From Asaia bogorensis (GTDB lineage: Bacteria; Pseudomonadota; Alphaproteobacteria; Acetobacterales; Acetobacteraceae): DNA of 34,165 nucleotides. The stretch is from the NCBI GenBank assembly GCA_945869965.1, contig CAMBRC010000046.1:1-34165 (forward strand), given 5' to 3'. The translations under genes were made by a program, and so were the position numbers. Shown here in pieces: positions 25,516-33,910 of the stretch (its first letter is position 1; every line of letters begins with the position of its first letter). A model generated the notes under the pieces. The model ran no database searches. It saw nothing but the letters and a program-made list of their open reading frames with translations, and was not told where the DNA came from.

Positions 25516-25860
25516 ATGCTCGCCCGACCGACTGATGGCGTGACCAACTGGATGCATATGTTTCGTTGGATCGTGAAGCTGATCCGCGACGACTATGGCA
25601 TCGATGAGGCGCGGCTGACCCGCAATGCGGTTTTGGAGACCGATCTGGGCCTGTCGATCGAGCAGGTCGAGGAGACGATGGAGATCATCGCCACCAGTTT
25701 CACGGTGCGATTTCCCGCCGGCACGCTGGACGAGGTGTTGCGGCTTGAGGAATTGTGCATGCTGGCGAGCTGGATGAAGGGGCTCTACAAGCGCCCGCCC
25801 TTCATATCCGACGCGTTCGAGGCCGTCTCGCGCCAGGTGAACCCGGCCGCCGGGGCCTGA
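25516..25860 (+). CDS. Small acyl-carrier-like protein of unknown function
   Basis: About 114 residues. The segment IDEARLTRNAVLETDLGLSIEQVEETMEII resembles the helix I-II region of acyl carrier proteins, but the DSL attachment motif is not complete: GLS is present and the preceding Asp is not in its usual place. The end TLDEVLRLEELCMLASWMK recalls DUF1493. Without the Ser in a DSL context, phosphopantetheine attachment is doubtful. Starts at 25486 (TTG), 25516 and 25552 (ATG) are all in frame; none has a clear Shine-Dalgarno sequence. It lies between the P-loop ORF and the proline-racemase-like gene. Confidence 0.55.
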   Translation: MLARPTDGVTNWMHMFRWIVKLIRDDYGIDEARLTRNAVLETDLGLSIEQVEETMEIIATSFTVRFPAGTLDEVLRLEELCMLASWMKGLYKRPPFISDAFEAVSRQVNPAAGA

Positions 25861-25893
25861 ACCGTCCCTGCCCCGGGCGCGTGGGGTGACGCA

Positions 25894-26937
25894 ATGCGCG
25901 CAAGCCGGGTGATCCAGGTGGTCGGGTGCCATGCCGAGGGCGAGGTCGGCGATGTCATCGTGGGCGGCGTGTTGCCGCCGCCGGGCGAGACGGTGTTTGC
26001 CCAGCGCGAGGCGATGCAGCGCGATTTCGACCATATCCGGCAGATGCTGATCTGCGAGCCGCGGGGCTCGGTGGCGCGGCATGTCAACCTGATCGTGCCG
26101 CCGAAACGGGCGGATTGCGTGGCCGGCGCCATCATCATGGAGCCAACCGAGTATCCGCCGATGTCCGGCTCCAACACCATGTGCATCACCACGGTGCTGC
26201 TGGAAACCGGGATGGTGCCGATGGTGGAGCCGCAGACCCGGCTGCGGCTGGATATGCCGGCAGGGCCGGTGGATGTGCTGGCCGAGTGCCGGGACGGCAA
26301 GGTTGTTTCGGTTGAGCTGACCAATGTGCCGTGTTTTGCGACCCACCTCGATGTGCCGCTGGAGGTTGAGGGGTATGGGACGATTGCAATCGATATCGGC
26401 TATGGCGGGATGTTCTATGCGATGACGGATGCGACGAAGCTGGGCTTTGAGATCGCGCCGCATGAGGCACGGGATCTGGCGGTGCTGGGCGAGCGGGTTC
26501 GGCTGGCGGCGCGGGTGCAGCATCCGGTGGTGCATCCGGAGAATGACGCGATTTCAGGCGTTTCGATCGTGCAGTTGCATTCGCCGTTCACCGCGCCAGG
26601 CGGGGAGAGCCGGAATACCTGTATCGTGGCGCCCGGGCGGTCGGATCGGTCGCCGACAGGAACCGGGTTGTCGGCGCGGTTGGCGGCCCTGGCGGCGCGG
26701 GGGTTGTTGAAGGTGGGGGATCGGTATGACCACACCAGCATCATCGGGTCGCGGTTTGAGGGGCGGATTGTGGGCGAGGCGCGGGTTGGGGCGTTCGCGG
26801 CGATCGTGCCGGCGATCCGGGGGCGGGCGTGGATCACGGGGTTTCATAGCTATGTCGTCGATCCCGCCGATCCCTGGCCGCAGGGGTATCGGGTGGCGGA
26901 TACCTGGGGGGTGACGGATTCCGTCACCCAGGGATAG
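25894..26937 (+). CDS. Proline racemase-family protein with Ser/Thr at the catalytic cysteines
   Basis: A 347-residue member of the proline racemase/hydroxyproline epimerase family. In classical members Cys of MCGH and Cys of DRSPCGTG act as the acid-base pair; here these sites read PMSGSNTMC (Ser91, His93 replaced by Ser) and DRSPTGTG (Thr255). A Thr at the second site is known in trans-3-hydroxyproline dehydratases, but Ser at the first together with Thr at the second is uncommon in what I know. The remainder of the family, GYGGMFYA, VQLHSP and TGFHSYVVDPADPWPQGY, is intact, so a different reaction on a hydroxyproline-like substrate is likely. Its stop lies 5 bases from that of convergent alaS. 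Confidence 0.88.
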   Translation: MRASRVIQVVGCHAEGEVGDVIVGGVLPPPGETVFAQREAMQRDFDHIRQMLICEPRGSVARHVNLIVPPKRADCVAGAIIMEPTEYPPMSGSNTMCITTVLLETGMVPMVEPQTRLRLDMPAGPVDVLAECRDGKVVSVELTNVPCFATHLDVPLEVEGYGTIAIDIGYGGMFYAMTDATKLGFEIAPHEARDLAVLGERVRLAARVQHPVVHPENDAISGVSIVQLHSPFTAPGGESRNTCIVAPGRSDRSPTGTGLSARLAALAARGLLKVGDRYDHTSIIGSRFEGRIVGEARVGAFAAIVPAIRGRAWITGFHSYVVDPADPWPQGYRVADTWGVTDSVTQG

Positions 26938-26942
26938 GCGCC

Positions 26943-29573
26943 CTACCCCGCCAAAGCCGCCCTGATTGCGGCCAGGGCTTCGTCGGCCTTCGAGGCGTCG
27001 GGGCCGCCGGCTTGGGCCATGTCCGGGCGGCCGCCGCCGCCTTTGCCGCCGACGGCGGTGCTGGCGACGCGGACGAGGTCGACGGCGCTCAGGCGGGTGG
27101 TGAGGCTGGCGGCGACGGCGACCACGATGCTGGCCTTGCCTTCGGCGGTGGAGACGAGGGCGACGACGCCTTCTCCGATCTGTTGGCCGATGGCGTCGGC
27201 GATGCCTTTGAGGTCGCGGGGCGGGACGTCGCCGAGGTTGCGGGCGGCGAAGGGGATGCCGTTGATGGTTTCGGTTTCGCTGGTGGTTCCGCCGGTGGCG
27301 AGTTTCTTTTGCAGGTCTTGGACCTGGCGTTCGAGCTTGCGGCGGTCTTCGACGAGGGCGGCGACGCGGTCGGCGGCTTCGGCAGGGCTGGCGCGAAGGT
27401 GGGCGGCGATGTCGGACAGGCGGCGGTCGTTTTCGGCGATGGCGGCCAGGGCGGCTTCGCCGACGACGGCTTCGATACGGCGGACACCGGCGGAGACGGC
27501 GGATTCCGCGAGGATGCGGAGCAGGCCGATGTCGCCGGTGCGGCGGACATGGGTGCCGCCGCAGAGTTCGATCGAGTACGCCCTGCCCCGGTCATCGCCC
27601 ATGGCGACGACGCGGACTTCCTCGCCGTATTTCTCGCCGAACAGGGCGCGGGCGCCTTCGGCCACCGCGGCGTCGGGGGTCATGAGGCGGGTGGTGACTT
27701 CGGCGTTTTCGCGGATGCGGGCGTTCACTTCGGCTTCGACCGTGGCGAGGTCGTCGCGGGTGATGGGGGTGGGCTGGCTGATGTCGAAGCGGAGGCGGTC
27801 CGGGGCGTTGAGGCTGCCTTTCTGGGCGACGTGGTCGCCGAGGCGGCGGCGCAGGGCTTCGTGGAGGAGGTGGGTGGCGGAGTGGTGGGCGCGGATGGCG
27901 GAGCGGCGGGTGTGGTCCACAAGGGCGACGGCGGGCTTGCCCAATTCGACGACGCCCTCGGTCACGCGACCGAGATGGACGAAAACGTCGGAAAGTTTCT
28001 TCTGGGTGTCGTGGATGGTGATGGCGAAGCCGGGGCCGGTGATGGTGCCGGTGTCGCCGACCTGGCCGCCGGATTCGGCGTAGAACGGGGTCTGGTTGAG
28101 GATGACGGCGACTTCCTGGCCGGCTTCGGCTTTGGCGACCGGGTGGCCGGCGACGACGAGGCCGACAATCTCGCCCTCGGCGGTCTCGGTGGTGTAGCCG
28201 AGGAACTCGGAGGCGCCGAGCTTCTCCTTGAGGTCGAACCAGACGGTTTCGGTGGCGGCTTCGCCGGTGCCGGCCCAGGCGGCTCGGGCGCGGCGGCGCT
28301 GTTCCTGCATGGCGGTGTTGAAGCCGTCGGTGTCGACGGATTGGCCCTGTTCGCGCAGGGCGTCCTGGGTGAGGTCGAGGGGGAAGCCGAAGGTGTCGTA
28401 GAGCTTGAAGGCGACGGCGCCGGAGAGTTTGTCGCCAGGGGAGAGCATGGCGGTTTCTTCGGCGAGGAGGCCGAGGCCGCGGTCGAGCATGGCTTTGAAG
28501 CGGGTTTCCTCCAGGCGGAGGGTGTCGGCGATGAGGGTTTCGCCGCGGACGAGTTCGGGGTAGGCGCCGCCCATCTGGCGGACCAGGGCGGGGACGAGGC
28601 GGTGCATGATGGGGTCTTTGGCGCCCATCATGGTGGCGTGGCGCATGGCGCGGCGCATGATGCGGCGGAGGACGTAGCCTCGGCCCTCGTTGCTTGGCAT
28701 GACGCCTTCGGCGATCAGGAAACTGGTGGCGCGGAGGTGGTCGGCGACGACGCGGTGGCTTGAGCGGAAGCGGCCGTCGGGGTCTTGGGACGTTGCTTCG
28801 GCGCTGGCCAGGATGAGGGCGCGCATGGTGTCGGTGTCGTAGTTGTCGTGCTTGCCCTGGAGGATGGCGGCGAAGCGTTCCAGGCCCATGCCGGTGTCGA
28901 TCGAGGGGCGCGGGAGGGGGACGCGGGTGCCGGGGGGGCCCTCCTCGAACTGCATGAAGACGTTGTTCCAGATCTCGATGAAGCGGTCGCCGTCTTCGTC
29001 GGGCGATCCCGGGGGGCCGCCGGGGATCTTGTCGCCGTGGTCGTAGAAGATTTCCGAGCAGGGGCCGCAGGGGCCGGTTTCGCCCATGCGCCAGAAATTA
29101 TCGTCGGTCGGGATGCGGATGATGCGGCTTTCGGGCAGGCCGGCGATCTTCTTCCATAGGACGGCCGCGTCCTCGTCCTCGGAATAGACGGTGACCAGGA
29201 GCTTTTCGGCGGGGATGGCGAAATCCTTGGTCAGCAGGGTCCAGGCGTGGTGGATCGCCTGGTCCTTGAAGTAGTCGCCGAAGGAGAAGTTGCCGAGCAT
29301 CTCGAAGAAGGTGTGGTGGCGGGCGGTGTATCCGACGTTGTCCAGGTCGTTGTGCTTGCCGCCGGCGCGGACGCATTTCTGCGAGGTGGTGGCGCGGGAG
29401 TACGGGCGCTTTTCCTGGCCGGTGAAGACGTTCTTGAACTGGACCATGCCGGAATTGGCGAACATCAGGGTGGGGTCGTTGCGCGGCACCAGCGGGCTGG
29501 ATTCCACGACGGTGTGACCGTGGCGGGCGAAATAGTCGAGGAAGGTGGCGCGGATGTCGTTCGACGAGGTCAT
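26943..29573 (-). CDS. alaS: Alanyl-tRNA synthetase
   Basis: An 876-residue class II synthetase that charges tRNA-Ala and edits mischarged Ser/Gly. Visible parts are the N-terminal catalytic core ([42 protein letters not shown]), an [15 protein letters not shown] core, MGLERFA, the editing domain [27 protein letters not shown], and a C-terminal DHHA1/C-Ala part ([15 protein letters not shown]). The start MTSSNDIR at 29573 fits the family; an upstream GTG at 29612 is in frame but lies in a palindrome. The large open frame on the opposite strand (27012-28763) is a GC-codon shadow. Confidence 0.97.
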   Translation of the reverse strand: MTSSNDIRATFLDYFARHGHTVVESSPLVPRNDPTLMFANSGMVQFKNVFTGQEKRPYSRATTSQKCVRAGGKHNDLDNVGYTARHHTFFEMLGNFSFGDYFKDQAIHHAWTLLTKDFAIPAEKLLVTVYSEDEDAAVLWKKIAGLPESRIIRIPTDDNFWRMGETGPCGPCSEIFYDHGDKIPGGPPGSPDEDGDRFIEIWNNVFMQFEEGPPGTRVPLPRPSIDTGMGLERFAAILQGKHDNYDTDTMRALILASAEATSQDPDGRFRSSHRVVADHLRATSFLIAEGVMPSNEGRGYVLRRIMRRAMRHATMMGAKDPIMHRLVPALVRQMGGAYPELVRGETLIADTLRLEETRFKAMLDRGLGLLAEETAMLSPGDKLSGAVAFKLYDTFGFPLDLTQDALREQGQSVDTDGFNTAMQEQRRRARAAWAGTGEAATETVWFDLKEKLGASEFLGYTTETAEGEIVGLVVAGHPVAKAEAGQEVAVILNQTPFYAESGGQVGDTGTITGPGFAITIHDTQKKLSDVFVHLGRVTEGVVELGKPAVALVDHTRRSAIRAHHSATHLLHEALRRRLGDHVAQKGSLNAPDRLRFDISQPTPITRDDLATVEAEVNARIRENAEVTTRLMTPDAAVAEGARALFGEKYGEEVRVVAMGDDRGRAYSIELCGGTHVRRTGDIGLLRILAESAVSAGVRRIEAVVGEAALAAIAENDRRLSDIAAHLRASPAEAADRVAALVEDRRKLERQVQDLQKKLATGGTTSETETINGIPFAARNLGDVPPRDLKGIADAIGQQIGEGVVALVSTAEGKASIVVAVAASLTTRLSAVDLVRVASTAVGGKGGGGRPDMAQAGGPDASKADEALAAIRAALAG

Positions 29574-29592
29574 TGGGGCGGCCGTGGTCAGG

Positions 29593-29613
29593 GGTGAACC
29601 GGGTCGGTTCACC
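29593..29613. promoter_or_regulatory. Palindrome in the alaS leader (possible operator or attenuator)
   Basis: Arms GGTGAACCG and CGGTTCACC are separated by GGT, giving a perfect 9-base-pair hairpin 20 bases before the alaS ATG. E. coli AlaRS represses its own gene at a palindromic site, so self-regulation is a reasonable but untested guess; as RNA it could also affect translation initiation. Confidence 0.5.
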
Positions 29614-29634
29614 TAGCGCAGGGGGGCGGCCGTG

Positions 29635-30150
29635 TCACGCGCGGGTCTTGCAATTCAGGACGTTGCGGGAGGGCGAGAGGTTTTGTTCTGATAGTGGAAA
29701 GATAGCGGGCGTGCGGAGACGACCCAGGGAAGGGGGGGTGCGACAGATGGGACGGTGGCGGGAAGGTGGATCGCGGGCGGGGCGTGGACGGGTGGCGGAT
29801 CGCTGGGGGGCGCGGGATTTGGCGCGGTGGGGCGGAAATGGTGTGGGTGCGCGCGGACGGAGTCTGGGCGCGCGTTGGGGCGGACGGCGGGTGTGGCGCT
29901 TTCGAGCGGCGGTGGGTGTGCGGCGTGGGGTTTGGCGCGGGGTGCGGGAGGACACGGGGTGGGTCTTGGGCGGCGGGAGTTGGCCGGATTGCCAGAGCCG
30001 GAGCAGGTCTTCGAGGCGGGCGAAGATGCGCGCGAAGATGGCAGCGATCAGGGCGTGCAGCGCCGCGGGCAGCATGATGCTGCCGTTGTCTGCCGTGGGA
30101 GCGGCGCGCAGGCCAGCGAACTGGTCGGCCAAGGGGGAATGCGTTTCCAT
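29635..30150 (-). CDS. Small Arg/Pro-rich protein of unknown function
   Basis: A 171-residue frame. The first ~55 residues (METHSPLADQFAGLRAA..., LPAALHALIAAIFARIFARLEDLLRLWQSGQLPPP) form hydrophobic helices that recall the N-terminus of the other small protein at 7100 and a lineage-specific family, from memory. The remainder is Arg/Pro/Thr-rich and of low complexity. A possible TATAGT lies about 18 bases upstream, and a competing ATG at 30160 opens another frame. I cannot assign a function, and the C-terminal half may be non-functional. Confidence 0.45.
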   Translation of the reverse strand: METHSPLADQFAGLRAAPTADNGSIMLPAALHALIAAIFARIFARLEDLLRLWQSGQLPPPKTHPVSSRTPRQTPRRTPTAARKRHTRRPPQRAPRLRPRAPTPFPPHRAKSRAPQRSATRPRPARDPPSRHRPICRTPPSLGRLRTPAIFPLSEQNLSPSRNVLNCKTRA

Positions 30151-30220
30151 TCGTCCGCATTCTAACTAACTATATTCGGCAAAGCAAGGGAAATTTTACC
30201 GCTCGATCGATAGAGCTTGG

Positions 30221-30362
30221 AACCTTTGCTTCGCTCTGTTTGACGCAGGGGCGACCCACGAAGAGCCCCCCTCCGGCTCCCCCCGCCCAAGCGCGAGGGG
30301 AGAGAGGATTCTTAGTGAATGAAGTTTTTTTGCTTCTTTTTGTTCACAAAAAGAAGGGCTTA
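30221..30362. repeat. Composite repeat (copy 3): GC-rich module followed by AT-rich hairpin arm
   Basis: CCTTTGCTTCGCTC (30223-30236) leads into the GC-rich module 30261-30307 and an AT-rich arm GAATGAAGTTTTTTTGC then TTCTTTTTGTTCAC (30317-30362). The arm is nearly identical to that at 11565-11613. It sits between the small protein gene and the CoA-transferase stop. A matching left AT-rich arm is not seen. Confidence 0.8.
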
Positions 30363-30392
30363 CCTGCTTCGGTTTGGACGCCCTGCTCCGTG

Positions 30393-31781
30393 CTACCAGG
30401 TGGGTTGGTCGGCGCCGAGGGCGGAGGCGCCACGAGACCAGTGGGGCGGGGTTTCGGATAGGTGGGCGGCGTGGCGGATGGCTTGGGTTGGGGTTTGCCC
30501 GAAGCTGCTGGGGTCCAGGAGGTCGGCGATGGTGTCGAAGCCCGGGTCGGGGGCGGCGATGGCGTCGATACGGCCGAGGGATCGGAGCCAGGTGGCGGTG
30601 GTGGCCAGGGAGACGCTGACTTTCCAGGAGCCGCCTTCCTTGGACTGGCGCAGGCGGGCGGCCATGGCGGCCAGGGCGAGGAGGTAGCCGCTGGCGTGGT
30701 CCAGCGCCTGGCATGGGAGGGGTTTGGGGGTGGCGGTGTTGGCGGCTTCGGCTTCGGCGTGGTTGAGGCCGGTGCTGGTCTGGACCAGGGAGTCGAAGCC
30801 GCGCTTGCCGGCCCATGACTCAGAAGTGGGGGGGCCGGACTCGCCGTAGGCTGAGAGGGTGGCGACTGTGATGCCGGGGTTCATGGCGGCGACCTGGGCG
30901 GGGCCGAAGCCGTGGCGGGCCAGGGCGCCGGGGCGGTAGGACTGGACGAAGATGTCGGTCTGTTCGACCAGGGTGCGCAAGGCCGCCCTGCCCTGTTCGG
31001 TTTCGAGGTCGATGGCGCAGGCGCGTTTGCCGCGGCCGGTGTCGGCGATGAGGGTGGGCAGGTTGGGCACGTTCGGGCTGGCGACGGTGAGCACGTCGGC
31101 GCCGTGGGCGGCCAGGGTGCGGGTGGCGACGGGGCCGGCGATGACGCGAGTGAGGTCGAGCACGCGGATGCCGGCCAGCGGGCGGCTGGGGTTGGGGGTG
31201 AAGGGGCGCGGCGGCGCGTTGTTGATGCGTTCGAGGCGCAGGGGCGGCAGGCCGGCCAAGGCCTCGGCATGGGGGTGGGCGTCCCATTGGGCGAGGCTGC
31301 GATAGGCGGAGACGCACATGTTGGCCTTGAAGGCGGCGGTCTCGAAGGCTTCGGCTTTCCATCGGCGGAGGGCTGCGGCGACGTCTTCGCGGGTGTTTGC
31401 GCAGTTCAGCAGCTTGAGGATGCCGTCGCGGTGGTGGGGGAAGTTGGTGTGCAGGCGGACCCAACCGTCTTGGGTGGGGTAGGCGCCGGCAATGGGGTCC
31501 CAGGGGTCTTTCGGGGGGGTGTCGGCGATGCGCAGGTAGCGCTCGCTGCGGAATTCGGCGGCGGCGTGGCGGAGGTCGATGGAGACCCCCTGCCCCGTGT
31601 TCGTGCGGTGGCGCCAGATGGCTTCGGCAGCCAGGGCGGCGGCGCCGATGCTGGCGGCGGCGGCGGCGTCGACGCGGAAGGAACTGGGGAGGATGGGCTC
31701 GGCGCCGGTGACGGTGAGGGGGGCGGTGTCGTTGAGGCCAACGCGGGCGCAGAGTTCGGCGGCGATCTGGGTGGGGGTCAT
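30393..31781 (-). CDS. CaiB/BaiF-family (class III) CoA-transferase
   Basis: A 462-residue protein with CoA_transf_3 features: a core near LAGIRVLDLTRVIAGPVATRTLAAHGADV, LIADTGRGKRACAIDLETEQGRAALRTLVEQTDIFVQSYRPGALA, and GITVATLSAYGESGP. The N-terminal ~190 residues (TNTGQGVSIDLRHAAAEFRSERYL...) hold the part that usually follows the core, so the two halves seem to be arranged in a permuted or duplicated way, as in a subgroup of family III proteins. It would move CoA between acyl acids; substrate unknown. The ATG at 31781 lies just after the repeat at 31797-31938. Confidence 0.85.
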   Translation of the reverse strand: MTPTQIAAELCARVGLNDTAPLTVTGAEPILPSSFRVDAAAAASIGAAALAAEAIWRHRTNTGQGVSIDLRHAAAEFRSERYLRIADTPPKDPWDPIAGAYPTQDGWVRLHTNFPHHRDGILKLLNCANTREDVAAALRRWKAEAFETAAFKANMCVSAYRSLAQWDAHPHAEALAGLPPLRLERINNAPPRPFTPNPSRPLAGIRVLDLTRVIAGPVATRTLAAHGADVLTVASPNVPNLPTLIADTGRGKRACAIDLETEQGRAALRTLVEQTDIFVQSYRPGALARHGFGPAQVAAMNPGITVATLSAYGESGPPTSESWAGKRGFDSLVQTSTGLNHAEAEAANTATPKPLPCQALDHASGYLLALAAMAARLRQSKEGGSWKVSVSLATTATWLRSLGRIDAIAAPDPGFDTIADLLDPSSFGQTPTQAIRHAAHLSETPPHWSRGASALGADQPTW

Positions 31782-31796
31782 TTGGGGGTCCTCAAG

Positions 31797-31938
31797 GAAG
31801 CTAGAGTCTTCTTTTTGTGAACAAAAAGAAGCAAAAAAACTTTACTCGTTTAGCGAGGAAGTAAAAGCGTGGATCCTTTGCTTCGCTCAGGAATAAAGGT
31901 TTTTTGGTTCTTTTTTGCAAAAAAAAGAACACGCTTTC
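31797..31938. repeat. Composite repeat (copy 4): inverted AT-rich arms with a short middle
   Basis: Left arm 31801-31845 (AGTCTTCTTTTTGTGAAC... AAAAAAACTTT) and right arm 31892-31936 (AAAGGTTTTTTGGTTC...) are opposed, and the middle contains CCTTTGCTTCGCTC (31875-31888) shared with copy 3. It fills the gap between the CoA-transferase start and the CocE/NonD stop, ending at the stop codon itself. Confidence 0.8.
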
Positions 31939-33758
31939 TAGGGTTGGATTGGCAGGATGACCCGGCTGGGGCGGGCGGCGTCGGTGAAGACGGTGTTCTG
32001 GGCGATGCGTCTTGTGGTGGCGGCCCCTTCGGGTTCGCCGGTGTTTGGGTTGACGTCGAAGCGGGGGAAGTTGGAGGAGGAGATGTCCAGGCGGATGCGG
32101 TGGCCGGGGAGGAAGAGGTTCGCGGTGGCGAAGATGGTGAGGCGGATGCGGATTTGTTCGCCTTGGGTGCGGAAGCGGGGGGTGGCGGGGTCTTCGATGT
32201 AGCGCAGGCGGACGATGGAGTCCGCGAGGAGCATGGCGTAGCCGTGGGGGTAGTCCGGGCTGGCTGGGTGGACGTCGATGAGTTTGGCGGTGAAGTCGGT
32301 GTCGGGGGCGTTGGTGGTGACGTGGAGGTCGAGTTCGATGGGGCCGGCGAGGGTGAGGGGGTGGTCTAGCGGGGGGGTTTGGAAGACGAGGATGTCGGGG
32401 CGGGCGGCGAGTGGCAAGTATGGGGGCTTGCAGCCGAAGAATTGTTCCGACGCGGTCTGGTCCCAACTGCCTGGGTGGGCGATGGGGTCGAGAGAGGATT
32501 GGTTGCCGCCGATGCTGGGGACGGGGTTGGAGGGGTCGAAGTCGTAGATGAGGGGGGTGGCGTTTTCGGGTTGGATGGCGGTTTGGAGGGTGCCGTCGTT
32601 GTGCAGGTGGTAGGGGGTGAAGCTTGTGTTGGGGAGGGGCCAGTCGGTGGCGGCGATCCAGTGGCCGCCGTGGTCGAGGCGGCCTTGGGGGTTTCGACGG
32701 CCGGTGCCGCCGCCCATGACGAAGAGACGGACTTGGGGCTCGGGGTTGGGGGTGTTTTGGGTGGCGTGGTTGAAGAGGCGGAGGCGGTATTGGCGCCAGT
32801 CGCCGGCCCAGGAGTCGATGGGGGCGTTGGGGCCGAAATCGACGTCGCCGGAGAAGGTTCGGCTGCGTTCGCCGTGGGTCCAGGGGCCGAGGATGAGGTG
32901 TTGGGGGCCGCGGTGCTTGAGGCCTTGGAAGTTGCCGATGGCGCCGAGGGTGTAGGGGTCGAACCAGGCGGAGAGGTGGACGATTGTGGCCTGGCTGTAT
33001 TTGGCGTGCCAGGTCTGGGTGCTGATGCCGAGTTGGGTCCAGTAGGCGTCGCGGGGGCCATGGCGCCATTGGTCGAAGAGGTAGGCTTCGTAGTCCGGGT
33101 GGTGGCGCAGGGGGGAGTGGCCGGGTTTCCAGGCGATGCCTTGGCCGAGGAGGGTGAACCAGTCGTGGATGTTTTCGGCTTCGAGGGCGGCTTTGAGGGT
33201 GGGGTTGGACTGGGCTTCGGGGGAGAGGAGGGCTTGCTTGTAGGCCCAGGTGGCCTGGCGGAGTTCGAAGGCGCCATTTTGACGGACGCCGTGGTGCCAG
33301 GCGTCGAGGAAGCCGCCGCAGTCGAGGACTTGGGCGAGGAGGCCTGGGGGGTTGAGGCAGCCGAGGGCGGCTTGGGTGTGGGCGCCGTAGGACAGGCCGA
33401 GGGTGACGATCTGGCCGTTGCACCAAGGCTGGGCGCGGAGCCAGGTCATGGTGTCTTCGCCGTCATGGCCGTCGGTCAGGTATTTGACGAAGGCGCCATC
33501 GCTGTCGAAGCGGCCGCGGGTGTCCTGGATGACCATCGCGTAGCCGTGGGCGGCGTAATAGGCGGCGAAGTCGTCGGGGGTGGCGATGGTGGGGTCGGCG
33601 GCGGTGTTTTCGCGGCCGCCTTGGAGGTGGCGGCCGTAGGGGGTGCGGCTGAGGATGACGGGGAAGGGGCCGGGGCCCTGCGGGAGGCGGATGTCGGTGG
33701 CGAGGCGGATGCCGTCGCGGGTGGTGACGTGTTCGGTGGTGAGGGGATGGTTGCGCAT
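31938..33758 (-). CDS. CocE/NonD-family hydrolase (X-Pro dipeptidyl-peptidase/esterase type)
   Basis: A 606-residue alpha/beta-hydrolase. The N-terminal catalytic domain has VTTRDGIRLATDIRLPQGPGPFPVILSRTPYG, MVIQDTRGRFDSDGAF (oxyanion region), nucleophile Ser in TLGLSYGAHTQ (GxSYxA), Asp in AWFDPYTLG and His in GPWTHGE. The C-terminal part (LTLAGPIELDLHVTTNAPDTDFTAKLIDVHP, then LFLPGHRIRLDISSSNFPRFDVNPNTG) is the PepX_C jelly roll. It hydrolyses esters or amides; substrate unknown, no signal peptide. The ATG 33758 (MRNHPL) is chosen because the upstream in-frame extension is repeat-coded (FFKKEI). Confidence 0.9.
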   Translation of the reverse strand: MRNHPLTTEHVTTRDGIRLATDIRLPQGPGPFPVILSRTPYGRHLQGGRENTAADPTIATPDDFAAYYAAHGYAMVIQDTRGRFDSDGAFVKYLTDGHDGEDTMTWLRAQPWCNGQIVTLGLSYGAHTQAALGCLNPPGLLAQVLDCGGFLDAWHHGVRQNGAFELRQATWAYKQALLSPEAQSNPTLKAALEAENIHDWFTLLGQGIAWKPGHSPLRHHPDYEAYLFDQWRHGPRDAYWTQLGISTQTWHAKYSQATIVHLSAWFDPYTLGAIGNFQGLKHRGPQHLILGPWTHGERSRTFSGDVDFGPNAPIDSWAGDWRQYRLRLFNHATQNTPNPEPQVRLFVMGGGTGRRNPQGRLDHGGHWIAATDWPLPNTSFTPYHLHNDGTLQTAIQPENATPLIYDFDPSNPVPSIGGNQSSLDPIAHPGSWDQTASEQFFGCKPPYLPLAARPDILVFQTPPLDHPLTLAGPIELDLHVTTNAPDTDFTAKLIDVHPASPDYPHGYAMLLADSIVRLRYIEDPATPRFRTQGEQIRIRLTIFATANLFLPGHRIRLDISSSNFPRFDVNPNTGEPEGAATTRRIAQNTVFTDAARPSRVILPIQP

Positions 33759-33776
33759 GGGGTCCGTGGTGGGAGG

Positions 33777-33910
33777 AAGTATTTCTTTTTTGAAAAAAAG
33801 AACCAAAAAACTTTTTTGACTTTGCGCCATGCTCTAAGGGTTGAGCACGGCGCAAATGGATGAAAGTCTTTTTGCTTCTTTTTCTACAGAAAAAAAAGAT
33901 TCTTGCTTAC
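33777..33910. repeat. Composite repeat (copy 5) with central GC hairpin
   Basis: Inverted AT-rich arms lie at 33781-33816 and 33857-33905. Between them 33821-33856 forms a separate hairpin (TTTGCGCC.TGCTC with GAGCA.GGCGCAAA). The right arm begins GGATGAAAG as in copy 1. The element occupies the gap between the CocE/NonD start and the dienelactone hydrolase stop. Confidence 0.8.

Noticed and set aside
27012-28763. Large open frame (583 codons) on the strand opposite alaS
   Set aside because: Gly/Ala/Val/Glu/Asp-rich reading opposite a clear alaS, an effect of GC-rich codon positions; no start signals or recognisable domain.
32379-33863. Open frame of 494 codons opposite the CocE/NonD gene
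   Set aside because: Low-complexity Gly/Val/Glu reading that runs through a repeat; the minus-strand hydrolase has full family motifs.
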